Origin: an uncultured Tolumonas sp.
GTDB taxonomy: Bacteria; Pseudomonadota; Gammaproteobacteria; Enterobacterales; Aeromonadaceae
Reading direction: 5' to 3'
DNA: 5,173 nucleotides
Assembly (NCBI GenBank): GCA_903931645.1
Contig: CAIZDF010000268.1
Location: forward strand, 1 to 5,173
Below are positions 1-5,173 of this stretch, one piece after another (position 1 is the first letter of the stretch; every line of letters starts with the position of its first letter). A program made the position numbers and the translations under genes. The notes beneath the pieces are model-generated. The model was not told the DNA's origin. It made no database searches and worked only from the letters and a program-made list of their open reading frames with translations.

Positions 1-16
1 ATAAGCTCAGAACAGG

Positions 17-31
17 GGCGGTTAAACCGCC
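17..31 (-). terminator. Hairpin over the efeB stop codon, possible operon end
   Basis: The minus strand reads GGCGGTT-T-AACCGCC, a perfect 7-bp GC-rich inverted repeat around the TAA stop codon of efeB. In RNA the innermost pairs would open, leaving a stem of about 5-6 bp. No T-run follows on the minus strand (the next bases are CCTGTTCTGAG), so it is not a classical intrinsic terminator. It could stabilise the 3' end or assist termination. The window ends 16 bases further on, so a better terminator may lie outside. Confidence 0.35.
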
Positions 32-1368
32 TCTAATAAGCTTTGCGCAAAGTAATGGCCGGGTGCAGGTACACCCGGCAACGTGAAGAAATAACCACCA
101 CCAAACGGTTTGATGTACTCCTCCAGCGGTTCGCCGTCGAGCTTCTTCTGCACAGCGATAAAGCTTTCTTGCAGATTGGCCTGATAACAGACAAACAGCA
201 GCCCCATATCCAACTGACCAGAGCCGGTAATGCCCGACGAATAGCTATAGCCACGACGTAAGATCAGGTTTTTTTCGGTCTCCGCTGTGCGCGGGTTGGC
301 GAGACGGATGTGGGAATCGAGCGGAATACGTTTGCCTTCCGGATCAGAACCGTAATCTGGATCATCATGTTCATTATGCTTGCCTAGCGGTGCACCAGTA
401 TCACGATGGCGACCAAAGATAGCTTCCTGTTCCTGCAAAGGGGTGCGATCCCAAAATTCTACGCGGAAGCGGATCAGGCGGATAGCTTGGTAACTGCCAT
501 GTGTGGCCCAGGCAGGTTCGCGATGGGCGCCGTTGACCCAAAGAATTTTATTCATCAGTGATGGCTGATGGGTATCTGGGTTGCCTGTGCCGTCTTTGAA
601 ACCGAGCAGGTTGATCGGGGTTTCCTGACCTTGTGTGGCCGCGGCATGTGCCGAGATAAAACCATCGCGGCGCCAGCGTACGCTCAGCAGATCCGGGGTG
701 TGCTTGATAATATCGCGCAGTGCGTGTAGCACCGTTTCACTGCTGTTCGCGCAGATCTGCAGCAGCAAGTCGCCATGACACCATTTTGCATCTAACGAAT
801 CGTTCGGGAATTTGGTCATCTGTTGCAGATGTTTGGGCTTGAAACCTGACAGCCCAAATCGCGCATCGAACAAGGCATTGCCAACAGAGACGGTGATGGT
901 CAGATTATCGGGATAAATTTGTGTCCCCATAATACCGGAATCTAAGGGGGGTAATTTGTTATCCACCTGAACCGGTTGGCCCCCTTGCATCAGAAAGACA
1001 CAGCGTTCGGTCAATAGTTTAAACAGCCGAGTCAGATCTGCTTTGTTGGTTGCGAGAATATCAAAAGCAACCAGCATCATCGCTGCTTGCTGGGGGGTGG
1101 TGATCCCGCTTTGATACTGACCATAAAACGGTTGTTTCTGTAACTTTGCATCATCCGGCAAAATAGCGGCTGGTTTTTGTGCGGCTAGTGCAGAGCGGCT
1201 GGCGAGACCCCCGAGCGCTAATGCACCGCCAGCCGCACCCAGCCCCATCAGCAATGAGCGACGTGATGGAGAGGCAAGTTCCTCAGTATTATTTTCAGTG
1301 ACCGGATGCGGTGCTTTCATACTTTTGCCGGTGACAGTTTGCCATAAGGCGCTAAATGGACATCCCAT
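22..1368 (-). CDS. efeB: EfeB, Tat-exported DyP-type haem peroxidase / deferrochelatase
   Basis: This is the periplasmic haem peroxidase of the EfeUOB ferrous-iron uptake system. The family is reported to oxidise Fe(II) or to release iron from haem. The N-terminus carries a twin-arginine signal, SRRSLLMG (residues 35-42), then a hydrophobic Ala/Gly/Leu stretch and a likely cleavage site near ALA-AQ (residues 61-64). DyP hallmarks are present: GFKDG (256-260, distal Asp259), [10 protein letters not shown] (351-360, His353 as the expected proximal haem ligand) and RRGYSY (371-376, distal Arg). The C-terminal [12 protein letters not shown] block is typical of EfeB. The ATG at 1368 gives 448 residues, against about 423 in E. 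coli. It lies 1 bp after the efeO stop with only a weak GGGG upstream, which suggests translational coupling. An internal ATG at 1320 (432 residues, MKAPHP start) is nearer the family length but has no visible ribosome site. The frame is intact and the key residues are present. Confidence 0.96.
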   Translation of the reverse strand: MGCPFSALWQTVTGKSMKAPHPVTENNTEELASPSRRSLLMGLGAAGGALALGGLASRSALAAQKPAAILPDDAKLQKQPFYGQYQSGITTPQQAAMMLVAFDILATNKADLTRLFKLLTERCVFLMQGGQPVQVDNKLPPLDSGIMGTQIYPDNLTITVSVGNALFDARFGLSGFKPKHLQQMTKFPNDSLDAKWCHGDLLLQICANSSETVLHALRDIIKHTPDLLSVRWRRDGFISAHAAATQGQETPINLLGFKDGTGNPDTHQPSLMNKILWVNGAHREPAWATHGSYQAIRLIRFRVEFWDRTPLQEQEAIFGRHRDTGAPLGKHNEHDDPDYGSDPEGKRIPLDSHIRLANPRTAETEKNLILRRGYSYSSGITGSGQLDMGLLFVCYQANLQESFIAVQKKLDGEPLEEYIKPFGGGYFFTLPGVPAPGHYFAQSLLEAV

Positions 1369-1369
1369 G

Positions 1370-2491
1370 TTAATTTAACCCCAGTGTGCCGCGCAGTTTC
1401 GCCAGGTCTTCCGCCAATGCGGTGATCGGGCTTTTCAGCGCATTGCGATCGTTATCAGTCAGTTGTTGGTAAGAGGTAAAGCCATGTTCGGTGTGGTATT
1501 TCGCTAAAATAGTGGTAACCGCTTTCAGGTTGCCATCAATTTGGGTTAGCAGCGGGGCATCGACCTTTTCCAGCAGCGGGCGTAGCAGATCGACAATTTT
1601 TTGCGCGCCATCGATATTGGCTTGGAAGTCCCACAAGTCAGTACGGCTGTAACGCTCCTCTTCACCACTGATTTTGGTGGCCGCGACTTCTTCAATTAAT
1701 ACGGCGGCACCACCAACCACTTTGCTTGGCGGGAAGGCGAGGGCAGAAATACGCTTTTTCAGCTCCATGGCATCTTGTGCCAGTTGGTCGGCATACGGCG
1801 TCATGTTTTGTGTGCTGTTATCCGCCCACAATGCTTTTTCCAGACGATGATAACCGGTAAATTTCGGGTCGTTTGCGCCTTGCTCGTAGTCATCTTCGCG
1901 GGCGTCGATCGCAGCATCGAGATCGGAAAATAGCTCAGCAATCGGTTCAATCCGCTCATAATGTTGACGTGCTGGCGCGTACAGGGCTTTGGCTTTTTCA
2001 ATATCACCGCTTTTCACCGCATCAGTGAATTCAACGGTTTGCTTAGCAAACTCAGCCACTTCCATCATGACGTAAAATTTATATTCAGCGAGTGGGCCAA
2101 TCAGATCACTGGCGGTGGCTTTAACAGGCGCTGTATTTTCACCGCCTGTGACAATCAGTTTACCGCGAGGGTTGGTGAGCAAACCACAAGCGACCTCATA
2201 TTCACCGGGTTGCAGATCTACCGTCATTTTTTGTATGAAACCGGGCGCGATATTTTCCCGTTCTTCAACGACTAATACACCCTTAAGGATTTCCCATTCC
2301 AGCGCACGCATGCTGTTATTTTTAATCGTGAATTGTGTTTTTCCCGCTGGCACAGTTAACGTCATCGGGTCGCACTGTTTATCGTTAACACTGACGTTAA
2401 CTTTCGTCAGATCAGCAGCAAAGGCGGCGCCAGGCAGCAGTGCTGCGCCAAATAACAGCACAAGTAGCGAAGGTGGAATGCAGAACAACAT
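1370..2491 (-). CDS. efeO: EfeO, periplasmic iron-uptake protein with cupredoxin and M75 domains
   Basis: This is the periplasmic component of the EfeUOB system, thought to bind iron and pass it to EfeU. From the ATG at 2491 the protein has 373 residues, close to E. coli EfeO (375). A hydrophobic signal peptide (1-25) ends at AFA-A. A cupredoxin-like domain follows (about 27-116), with Cys40 in DKQCDPMT, the EWEILKG block and Cys102 in [10 protein letters not shown]. The M75/imelysin-type domain (about 127-373) has HYERIEP (177-183), DAREDDYE (196-203) and the HxxE metal motif HRLE (215-218). I chose the start at 2491 because GGAG (2499-2502) sits 7 nt upstream. The frame stays open to an ATG at 2557 and a TTG at 2560, which lack a ribosome site and would make the hairpin at 2520-2538 coding. 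A caveat is that the chosen signal peptide has no Lys or Arg in its n-region. The M75 domain is a paralogue of that in the preceding gene. Confidence 0.95.
   Translation of the reverse strand: MLFCIPPSLLVLLFGAALLPGAAFAADLTKVNVSVNDKQCDPMTLTVPAGKTQFTIKNNSMRALEWEILKGVLVVEERENIAPGFIQKMTVDLQPGEYEVACGLLTNPRGKLIVTGGENTAPVKATASDLIGPLAEYKFYVMMEVAEFAKQTVEFTDAVKSGDIEKAKALYAPARQHYERIEPIAELFSDLDAAIDAREDDYEQGANDPKFTGYHRLEKALWADNSTQNMTPYADQLAQDAMELKKRISALAFPPSKVVGGAAVLIEEVAATKISGEEERYSRTDLWDFQANIDGAQKIVDLLRPLLEKVDAPLLTQIDGNLKAVTTILAKYHTEHGFTSYQQLTDNDRNALKSPITALAEDLAKLRGTLGLN
1373..2113 (-). repeat. M75-coding direct repeat, copy in efeO
   Basis: This segment encodes the M75 domain of EfeO (residues 127-373). 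It is homologous, in the same orientation and without gaps, to 2593-3333, with a constant offset of 1220 bp. Exact shared DNA stretches include 1637-1654, equal to 2857-2874, and 1665-1681, equal to 2885-2901. Other parts differ at both silent and coding positions. Confidence 0.85.
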
Positions 2492-2498
2492 TATTCTT

Positions 2499-2502
2499 CT
2501 CC
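2499..2502 (-). promoter_or_regulatory. Ribosome binding site that decides the efeO start
   Basis: The minus strand has GGAG, within TGGAGAAG, 7 nt before the ATG at 2491. In the longer open frame the same bases would encode Trp-Arg-Arg. Both upstream start codons (2557 ATG, 2560 TTG) lack a comparable site, so this motif favours the shorter protein. Confidence 0.7.
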
Positions 2503-2519
2503 AGTCACGGGTATGGAAA

Positions 2520-2538
2520 AGCGAAGCAATGCTTCGCT
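2520..2538 (-). terminator. Intergenic hairpin plus short T-run between efeM and efeO (possible attenuator)
   Basis: The minus strand reads AGCGAAGC-ATT-GCTTCGCT: a perfect 8-bp stem with a 3-nt loop, followed at once by further T residues (CGCTTTTCC). It lies 52 bp past the efeM-like stop and 28 bp before the efeO ATG. The geometry is that of a weak intrinsic terminator (short stem, four Ts). It may therefore reduce read-through into efeO and efeB, or act as an RNA processing or 3'-stabilising site, rather than end the operon. Confidence 0.5.
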
Positions 2539-2589
2539 GTCGGTTTATCCCTGTCATCAAAGGTGTTAAGTAGAATTCAGCGGCTTAGT

Positions 2590-3411
2590 TCAGTTTAGCC
2601 CTAGCACACCGCGTAATTTCGCCAGATCTTCCGCCAAGGTAGTGATTGGCCCTTTCAGTGCATTACGGTCCGCGTTGGTCAGTTTTTCATACGACTCGAA
2701 ACCACCGGTGGTGCGGTATTTGGCTAACGTGGCGTGTACTTTTTTCAGGTTGTCATCGACTTTGCTCAGCAGCGCAGGATCTTCTTTTTCAATTAGCGGG
2801 CGCAGCAGGTCGACAATTTTCTGCGCACCATCAACGTTAGCTTGGAAATCCCAAAGGTCAGTACGGCTGTAACGATCTTCTTCGCCACTGATTTTGGTGG
2901 CAGCAACTTCTTCAATTAATGCTGCCGCGCCACCCACGACTTTGCTGGGTGGAAACGCTAAATTACTCAGACGTTTTTCCAGTTCCAGCGTGTCTTGGTG
3001 TAATTGGTCGGCATATTTTTCAACGCCTTTGGTGCTGTTATCAGCCCATAACGCCTTTTCTAATCGATGGAAACCGGTGAATGCCGGGTCTTTGGCACCC
3101 TGTTCATAATCATCCTCACGGGCATCCATGGAGGCGTCGAGATCAGAGAATAGCTCAGCGACCGGTTCAATACGTTCATAGTGCTGGCGGGCTGGGGCAT
3201 ACAATTTTTTGGCTGTGGCGATATCGCCTTTTTTCACTGCATCAGTAAACGCCTTGGTGGTAGCAACATATTGTTTTACTTCGCCCATCACATACATTTT
3301 GTATTCAGCTAACGGGCCAATTAAATCGGTCGCTGCTGTTTTTGCGATAGTCGGTGTCGCCACTGCGGAGGCAAAAAGTGCGGCAACCAATGCGGTCTGT
3401 TTAAATCTCAT
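2590..3411 (-). CDS. efeM: EfeM-like periplasmic M75 protein, an EfeO paralogue without cupredoxin domain
   Basis: This 273-residue protein has a signal peptide (MRFK, then a hydrophobic stretch, with likely cleavage after TIA at residue 23) followed directly by an M75/imelysin-type domain (about 27-273). Conserved blocks are HYERIEP (77-83), DAREDDYE (96-103), the HxxE metal motif HRLE (115-118), [13 protein letters not shown] and TDLWDFQAN. No cupredoxin domain is present. M75-only EfeO homologues are known as EfeM. The likely role is periplasmic iron binding and delivery to EfeU, which is inferred. The ATG at 3411 is supported by AGGGAG (3419-3424) 7 nt upstream and by the clean signal peptide; the open frame continues further upstream only because it overlaps efeU in another frame. 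The gene follows efeU after 22 bp. Its M75 domain matches that of the adjacent EfeO at about 189 of 247 positions (hand count). An annotation pipeline might call both genes efeO. Confidence 0.93.
   Translation of the reverse strand: MRFKQTALVAALFASAVATPTIAKTAATDLIGPLAEYKMYVMGEVKQYVATTKAFTDAVKKGDIATAKKLYAPARQHYERIEPVAELFSDLDASMDAREDDYEQGAKDPAFTGFHRLEKALWADNSTKGVEKYADQLHQDTLELEKRLSNLAFPPSKVVGGAAALIEEVAATKISGEEDRYSRTDLWDFQANVDGAQKIVDLLRPLIEKEDPALLSKVDDNLKKVHATLAKYRTTGGFESYEKLTNADRNALKGPITTLAEDLAKLRGVLGLN
2593..3333 (-). repeat. M75-coding direct repeat, copy in the efeM-like gene
   Basis: This is the second member of the direct repeat pair and encodes EfeM residues 27-273. It is collinear with 1373-2113. 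Homologous exchange between the copies would remove 1220 bp, including the EfeO signal peptide, the cupredoxin domain and the intergenic hairpin. Confidence 0.85.
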
Positions 3412-3433
3412 TGAATAACTCCCTGTGAGGCGA

Positions 3434-4279
3434 TTATTGAGCTGGGTTGGCAGCTGATGCAGATAGAGTGGATGGTTTAGGTTTGGTAAAAAACAAACAC
3501 AGCACCGGGACCAAATAGAGTAGGTAAGCGCCCACTTCACTGACGGAGGGTGTTTCCTGATAACCGAACAAGCTTTCCAGTAACGTGCCGAGAAACGTGT
3601 GCGTGGATAAGACATTACTTAAATCAAATGCGATGCTCTGGAAGTGATTCCATACTCCGGCTTCATGTAATGCGCGCACTGTGCCTGCGGCCAGACCGGC
3701 GGCGACAAACAGAATAAAAAGGGCGGTCCAGCGGAAGAATTGTTGCAGTGGCAGTTTGATACCACCCCAGTAAATCGCCATACCGGCAATCACAGCCGCA
3801 AGCAATCCGCTTATCGCACCGATAGGCGCCTGAGCACCGACATCTTGTTGAAAAGCGGCGAGCAGGAAAAACACTGATTCCAAGCCTTCGCGAGCGACGG
3901 CAAAAAACACCATCAGCACTAATGCCCAACCTTGGCTTGTGCCAGAATTCAGTGCGCTATCGACGGCGTTATGCAATTGAGCTTTGATGGAATGAGATGC
4001 TTTGCGCATCCAAAACACCATCCACGTCAGCACCACGACCGCTATTGCAGCGACGAGACCTTCAAATAATTCCTGCTCTTTTTGCGGAAATTCACCCGTA
4101 GTTTCATTGATAAACCAGCCTAAGCCCAGACAGAGCAAGCAAGCAATGATGACGCCGGCCCAAACCGAACGCATCCACTGGCTGCGGTTGGTTTGCTTCA
4201 GATAACTGGCAATCAAGCTGACGATCAACGCCGCTTCAAGCCCTTCACGGAACATGATCAGGAATGGGACGAAAAACAT
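3434..4279 (-). CDS. efeU: EfeU, FTR1/OFeT-family iron permease
   Basis: This is the inner-membrane iron permease of the EfeUOB system, homologous to yeast Ftr1p. It has 281 residues from the ATG at 4279 (E. coli EfeU is about 276). Two REGLE motifs, the REXXE iron-binding signature, lie in the first (11-15) and fourth (130-134) membrane segments. Hydrophobic segments fall at roughly 2-26, 38-57, 72-92, 115-145, 152-170, 182-203 and 249-266, consistent with seven transmembrane helices. The frame also opens from a TTG at 4297, but GAGG lies 5 nt before the ATG at 4279, and [15 protein letters not shown] is the expected N-terminus. The gene is first in the operon, directly behind a Fur-type operator. 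The frame is unbroken, unlike the frameshifted efeU (ycdN) of E. coli K-12. Confidence 0.96.
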   Translation of the reverse strand: MFFVPFLIMFREGLEAALIVSLIASYLKQTNRSQWMRSVWAGVIIACLLCLGLGWFINETTGEFPQKEQELFEGLVAAIAVVVLTWMVFWMRKASHSIKAQLHNAVDSALNSGTSQGWALVLMVFFAVAREGLESVFFLLAAFQQDVGAQAPIGAISGLLAAVIAGMAIYWGGIKLPLQQFFRWTALFILFVAAGLAAGTVRALHEAGVWNHFQSIAFDLSNVLSTHTFLGTLLESLFGYQETPSVSEVGAYLLYLVPVLCLFFTKPKPSTLSASAANPAQ

Positions 4280-4284
4280 GCCAA

Positions 4285-4288
4285 CCTC
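4285..4288 (-). promoter_or_regulatory. Ribosome binding site that decides the efeU start
   Basis: GAGG on the minus strand is spaced 5 nt from the ATG at 4279. The competing TTG at 4297 lies upstream of this site, and its codons would read through it. Confidence 0.7.
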
Positions 4289-4291
4289 AAA

Positions 4292-4330
4292 TAACAATCA
4301 TTCTCATAAACAAGATGAGAATGATTATCG
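4292..4330 (-). promoter_or_regulatory. Double Fur-box operator in front of efeU
   Basis: Two 7-1-7 Fur-type sites are visible against the consensus tgAtAATnATTaTcA. Positions 4316-4330 match 12 of 14 defined positions and 4292-4306 match 11 of 14. Their centres are 24 bp apart. Together they contain a perfect 12-bp inverted repeat, 4296-4307 with 4315-4326 (minus strand AATCATTCTCAT and ATGAGAATGATT), separated by 7 bp. The upstream site covers the predicted -10 element and the other lies near the expected transcript start, so Fe-Fur would block transcription. Fur control of efeUOB is established in enterics; binding here is inferred from the match. Confidence 0.85.
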
Positions 4331-4351
4331 TTAGATGTATATCAAAGGCAA
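4324..4351 (-). promoter_or_regulatory. Predicted sigma-70 promoter of the efe operon
   Basis: On the minus strand, TTGCCT (4351-4346, 4/6 to the -35 consensus) and GATAAT (4329-4324, 5/6 to the -10 consensus) are separated by 16 bp. The -10 lies inside the stronger Fur box, which fits iron repression. An alternative pair, TTGAAC and TATACA, lies slightly upstream with 18-bp spacing but scores lower. Confidence 0.6.
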
Positions 4352-4410
4352 GTTATTTTGTTCAATCTTTTCAACATTAAACCAATCGCATGGGATATTC
4401 AGTGGGGTGG

Positions 4411-4451
4411 CACAGGGTTTTATTGGGTAGTTTTGTCGAGATAAAACCGTG
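4411..4451. repeat. Interrupted inverted repeat in the efeU-ppnP spacer
   Basis: GGTTTTAT (4416-4423) and ATAAAACC (4441-4448) form a perfect 8-bp inverted repeat with a 17-nt centre. CAC (4411-4413) and GTG (4449-4451) extend it after a 2-nt bulge. On the plus strand it is followed by TTTT, but no plus-strand gene needs a terminator here. It lies about 60 bp upstream of the predicted efe -35 element, so an operator or RNA role cannot be excluded. The rest of the 302-bp spacer between efeU and ppnP holds no convincing gene. Confidence 0.4.
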
Positions 4452-4495
4452 TTTTACCAGCGGGAGAAAGTGAAACTAGAGGAATGAAAATTAAG

Positions 4496-4528
4496 ATAGG
4501 AAACAGCCCACAACGGAGCTGTTCCTAT
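4496..4528 (-). terminator. Stem-loop downstream of ppnP, probable terminator
   Basis: Positions 4496-4507 and 4518-4528 pair as an 11-bp stem with a single bulged A, and the loop can add two more G-C pairs. On the minus strand, after ppnP, the stem is followed by the loosely U-rich CTTAATTTTC. It lies 54 bp beyond the ppnP stop and before the efe promoter, which suits insulation of efe from ppnP transcription. The T-run is imperfect. Confidence 0.5.
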
Positions 4529-4541
4529 AAAATCACAGCCA

Positions 4542-4569
4542 GCGATACCGTTATAAAAACAGTATCTGC
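4542..4569 (-). terminator. Second stem-loop just after ppnP
   Basis: On the minus strand GATACTG and CGGTATC pair over 7 bp, including one G-T wobble, around a 9-nt AT-rich loop. Two further G-C pairs form outside a bulge. It starts 13 bp after the ppnP stop. No T-run follows directly, so it is more likely a 3'-end stabiliser or an accessory to the hairpin at 4496-4528. Confidence 0.35.
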
Positions 4570-4581
4570 GGTCAAATTTGA

Positions 4582-4863
4582 TTATTTAAATTCGCACAGG
4601 TAAGCCGTGTCTACCGCGACTTTCAGCTGGAATTTGCTGTTGCCTGGTACGTTGAACTGCTGACCATCAGCGAAAGTCTGCCATTCAGTTTCACCCGGCA
4701 GCAGCACAGTCAGGGCACCGCGGATCACCACCATCAGTTCTGGTGCGCCAGTACCAAATTCATATTCACCCGGCGCCATAACACCGACAGTCGCGCGCTG
4801 GTCAGCGTTATCAAAACCGATTGATTTTACGTTACCGGAAAAATATTCATTAACTTGCAACAT
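4582..4863 (-). CDS. ppnP: PpnP, pyrimidine/purine nucleoside phosphorylase (cupin family)
   Basis: This 93-residue cytoplasmic cupin protein matches the PpnP (YaiE) family, which has about 94 residues in E. coli. Family members catalyse phosphorolysis of several pyrimidine and purine nucleosides to the free base and ribose 1-phosphate. The N-terminus [17 protein letters not shown] (1-17) is the family signature. It is followed by the small beta-barrel with PGEYEF (31-36), the Glu-containing [17 protein letters not shown] segment and the [13 protein letters not shown] strand (69-81). The protein ends with YLCEFK, like the YLC-containing end of the E. coli protein. GGAAG lies about 9 nt before the ATG. 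The gene is separated from the efe operon by 302 bp of spacer, hairpins and a separate promoter, so I see no functional link to iron uptake. Confidence 0.95.
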   Translation of the reverse strand: MLQVNEYFSGNVKSIGFDNADQRATVGVMAPGEYEFGTGAPELMVVIRGALTVLLPGETEWQTFADGQQFNVPGNSKFQLKVAVDTAYLCEFK

Positions 4864-4895
4864 GATTCAATGCTTCCTTGTAGATAAACGCAGAA

Positions 4896-4904
4896 AGCAT
4901 AGCA
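4896..4904 (-). promoter_or_regulatory. Candidate extended -10 promoter of ppnP
   Basis: The minus strand reads TGC-TATGCT, an extended -10 pattern (TGn plus a 4/6 match to TATAAT), 33 bp before the ppnP ATG. No good -35 hexamer is visible 16-18 bp further upstream, which is tolerated in extended -10 promoters. This is a weak prediction. Confidence 0.35.
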
Positions 4905-5054
4905 CAGAGCAACTCGCTTCGGCATAGGGTGACGAGACATAATGCGATCAAAAACTATCTGGATATTTGAAATAATGAACTGCTATTAAATGCAGGTTTA
5001 AATTTTAAATAAATCAAATTTCCAATAATAAAATAATTATTAATGCCCATATAT
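4905..5054. other. AT-rich non-coding spacer between ppnP and the IS element
   Basis: No supported gene is visible. The stretch from about 4960 to 5045 is strongly AT-rich, with many A and T runs. Any gene that originally lay upstream of ppnP has been pushed beyond the insertion sequence, and none of its coding sequence is recognisable here. Confidence 0.6.
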
Positions 5055-5058
5055 CTAA
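5055..5058. repeat. CTAA target site next to the IS5-group left end
   Basis: The four bases before the inverted repeat are CTAA, which fits the YTAR target that IS5-group elements duplicate on insertion. The second copy would lie beyond the right edge of the window. Confidence 0.65.
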
Positions 5059-5074
5059 GGAAGGAGCGAATAAG
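5059..5074 (+). repeat. Left terminal inverted repeat of the IS5-group element
   Basis: GGAAGGAGCGAATAAG forms the outer end of the element, immediately after CTAA. The matching right repeat is outside the window. Confidence 0.8.
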
Positions 5075-5127
5075 TCCCCAATATGAGATCATATCACTAT
5101 CCTGTTGACCATCGGATCAGTGAAATC

Positions 5128-5173
5128 ATGGAACATCAACTCACCTTCGCTGATAGCGAGTTTTCCAGCAAAC
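5128..5173 (+). CDS. IS5-family transposase, N-terminal fragment cut by the window edge
   Basis: The visible residues are MEHQLTFADSEFSSK. They match the InsH/IS5 transposase start (MSHQLTFADSEFSSK) at all but the second residue. Only about 15 residues can be seen, so the DDE catalytic domain cannot be judged. The frame is open upstream to an ATG at 5083, with an in-frame TAA at 5071-5073, so a longer start adding 15 residues is possible, as in the long annotated form of InsH. Neither start has a strong ribosome site, which is usual for tightly controlled transposases. Confidence 0.88.
   Translation, partial: MEHQLTFADSEFSSK

Larger units (their letters stand above)
5059..5173 (+). mobile_element. 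IS5-group insertion sequence, left end (continues past the window)
   Basis: The element starts with the 16-bp terminal sequence GGAAGGAGCGAATAAG, which differs from the IS5 end I recall at about one position. AGTCCCC and ATATGAGATCAT follow, also as in IS5. It carries the start of an IS5-type transposase reading rightwards. Only the left 115 bp lie in the window, so I cannot tell whether the copy is complete. IS5 itself is about 1.2 kb. Confidence 0.9.

Noticed and set aside
2115..2573. 152-residue plus-strand open frame opposite efeO
   Set aside because: It is antisense to a well-supported gene, has no recognisable domain, and its composition is that of a reverse-frame shadow.
3412..3615. 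Upstream extension of the EfeM-like gene by 68 codons
   Set aside because: It overlaps efeU in another frame, would bury the clear signal peptide, and the ATG at 3411 has a strong ribosome site.
4280..4297. TTG start six codons upstream for EfeU
   Set aside because: The ribosome site lies after this TTG and before the ATG at 4279, and the family N-terminus begins at the ATG.
4442..4457. Possible CpxR-like site (GTAAA then a second half after 5 nt) on the minus strand
   Set aside because: The second half site matches only 3 of 5 bases, which is too weak to report as a regulatory site.
4484..4600. Small plus-strand open frame with an AGAGG sequence just before ATG
   Set aside because: The spacing to the ATG is about 1 nt, the frame runs antisense through two hairpins and into the 3' end of ppnP, and the peptide (about 38 residues) resembles nothing I recognise.
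1..5173. CRISPR array, tRNA, rRNA or phage-defence genes
   Set aside because: I saw no regularly spaced repeats, no tRNA-like or rRNA-like sequence, and no defence-related coding region; all large frames belong to efe, ppnP or the IS element.

Overview
The window is from a gammaproteobacterium. The evidence is the efeUOB-type iron-uptake operon with Enterobacteriaceae-like proteins, a Fur-type operator, a PpnP whose N-terminus (MLQxNEYFSG) matches the enteric family, and an IS5-group insertion sequence close to E. coli IS5. I cannot fix the genus from the sequence alone; an Aeromonadales-like or other non-enteric gammaproteobacterium is possible.

From right to left on the minus strand, positions 4279-22 hold one iron-acquisition operon in the order efeU - efeM-like - efeO - efeB. 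EfeU is an FTR1/OFeT-type inner-membrane permease with two REGLE motifs. The next gene encodes a periplasmic M75 (imelysin-type) protein with no cupredoxin domain. It is followed by a full-length EfeO (cupredoxin plus M75), and then by EfeB, a Tat-exported DyP-type haem peroxidase. The efeU-efeM gap is 22 bp, the efeM-efeO gap is 98 bp and contains a hairpin followed by a T-run, and the efeO-efeB gap is 1 bp. Upstream of efeU, two Fur-box-like sequences in mirror orientation overlap the predicted -10 element, so the operon is very probably repressed by iron.

The most unusual point is the paired M75 proteins. Their M75 domains align without gaps over 247 residues, about 77% identical by my hand count. 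One copy has a cupredoxin domain and the other does not, so the periplasm should contain two forms of the iron-handling partner for one permease. The two copies also form a direct repeat of about 740 bp, offset by 1220 bp.

Positions 4280-4581 are non-coding. They hold the efe control region, an interrupted inverted repeat (4411-4451) and two hairpins that could end ppnP transcription. ppnP (4863-4582, minus strand) encodes a small cupin nucleoside phosphorylase and appears to be an independent gene. An AT-rich spacer follows, and at 5059 the left end of an IS5-group insertion sequence begins. It is flanked by a CTAA target sequence and runs off the right edge with the first codons of its transposase.

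Apart from the duplicated M75 arrangement and its intergenic hairpin, the region looks like ordinary core metabolism beside an IS insertion. I found no convincing wholly new system.
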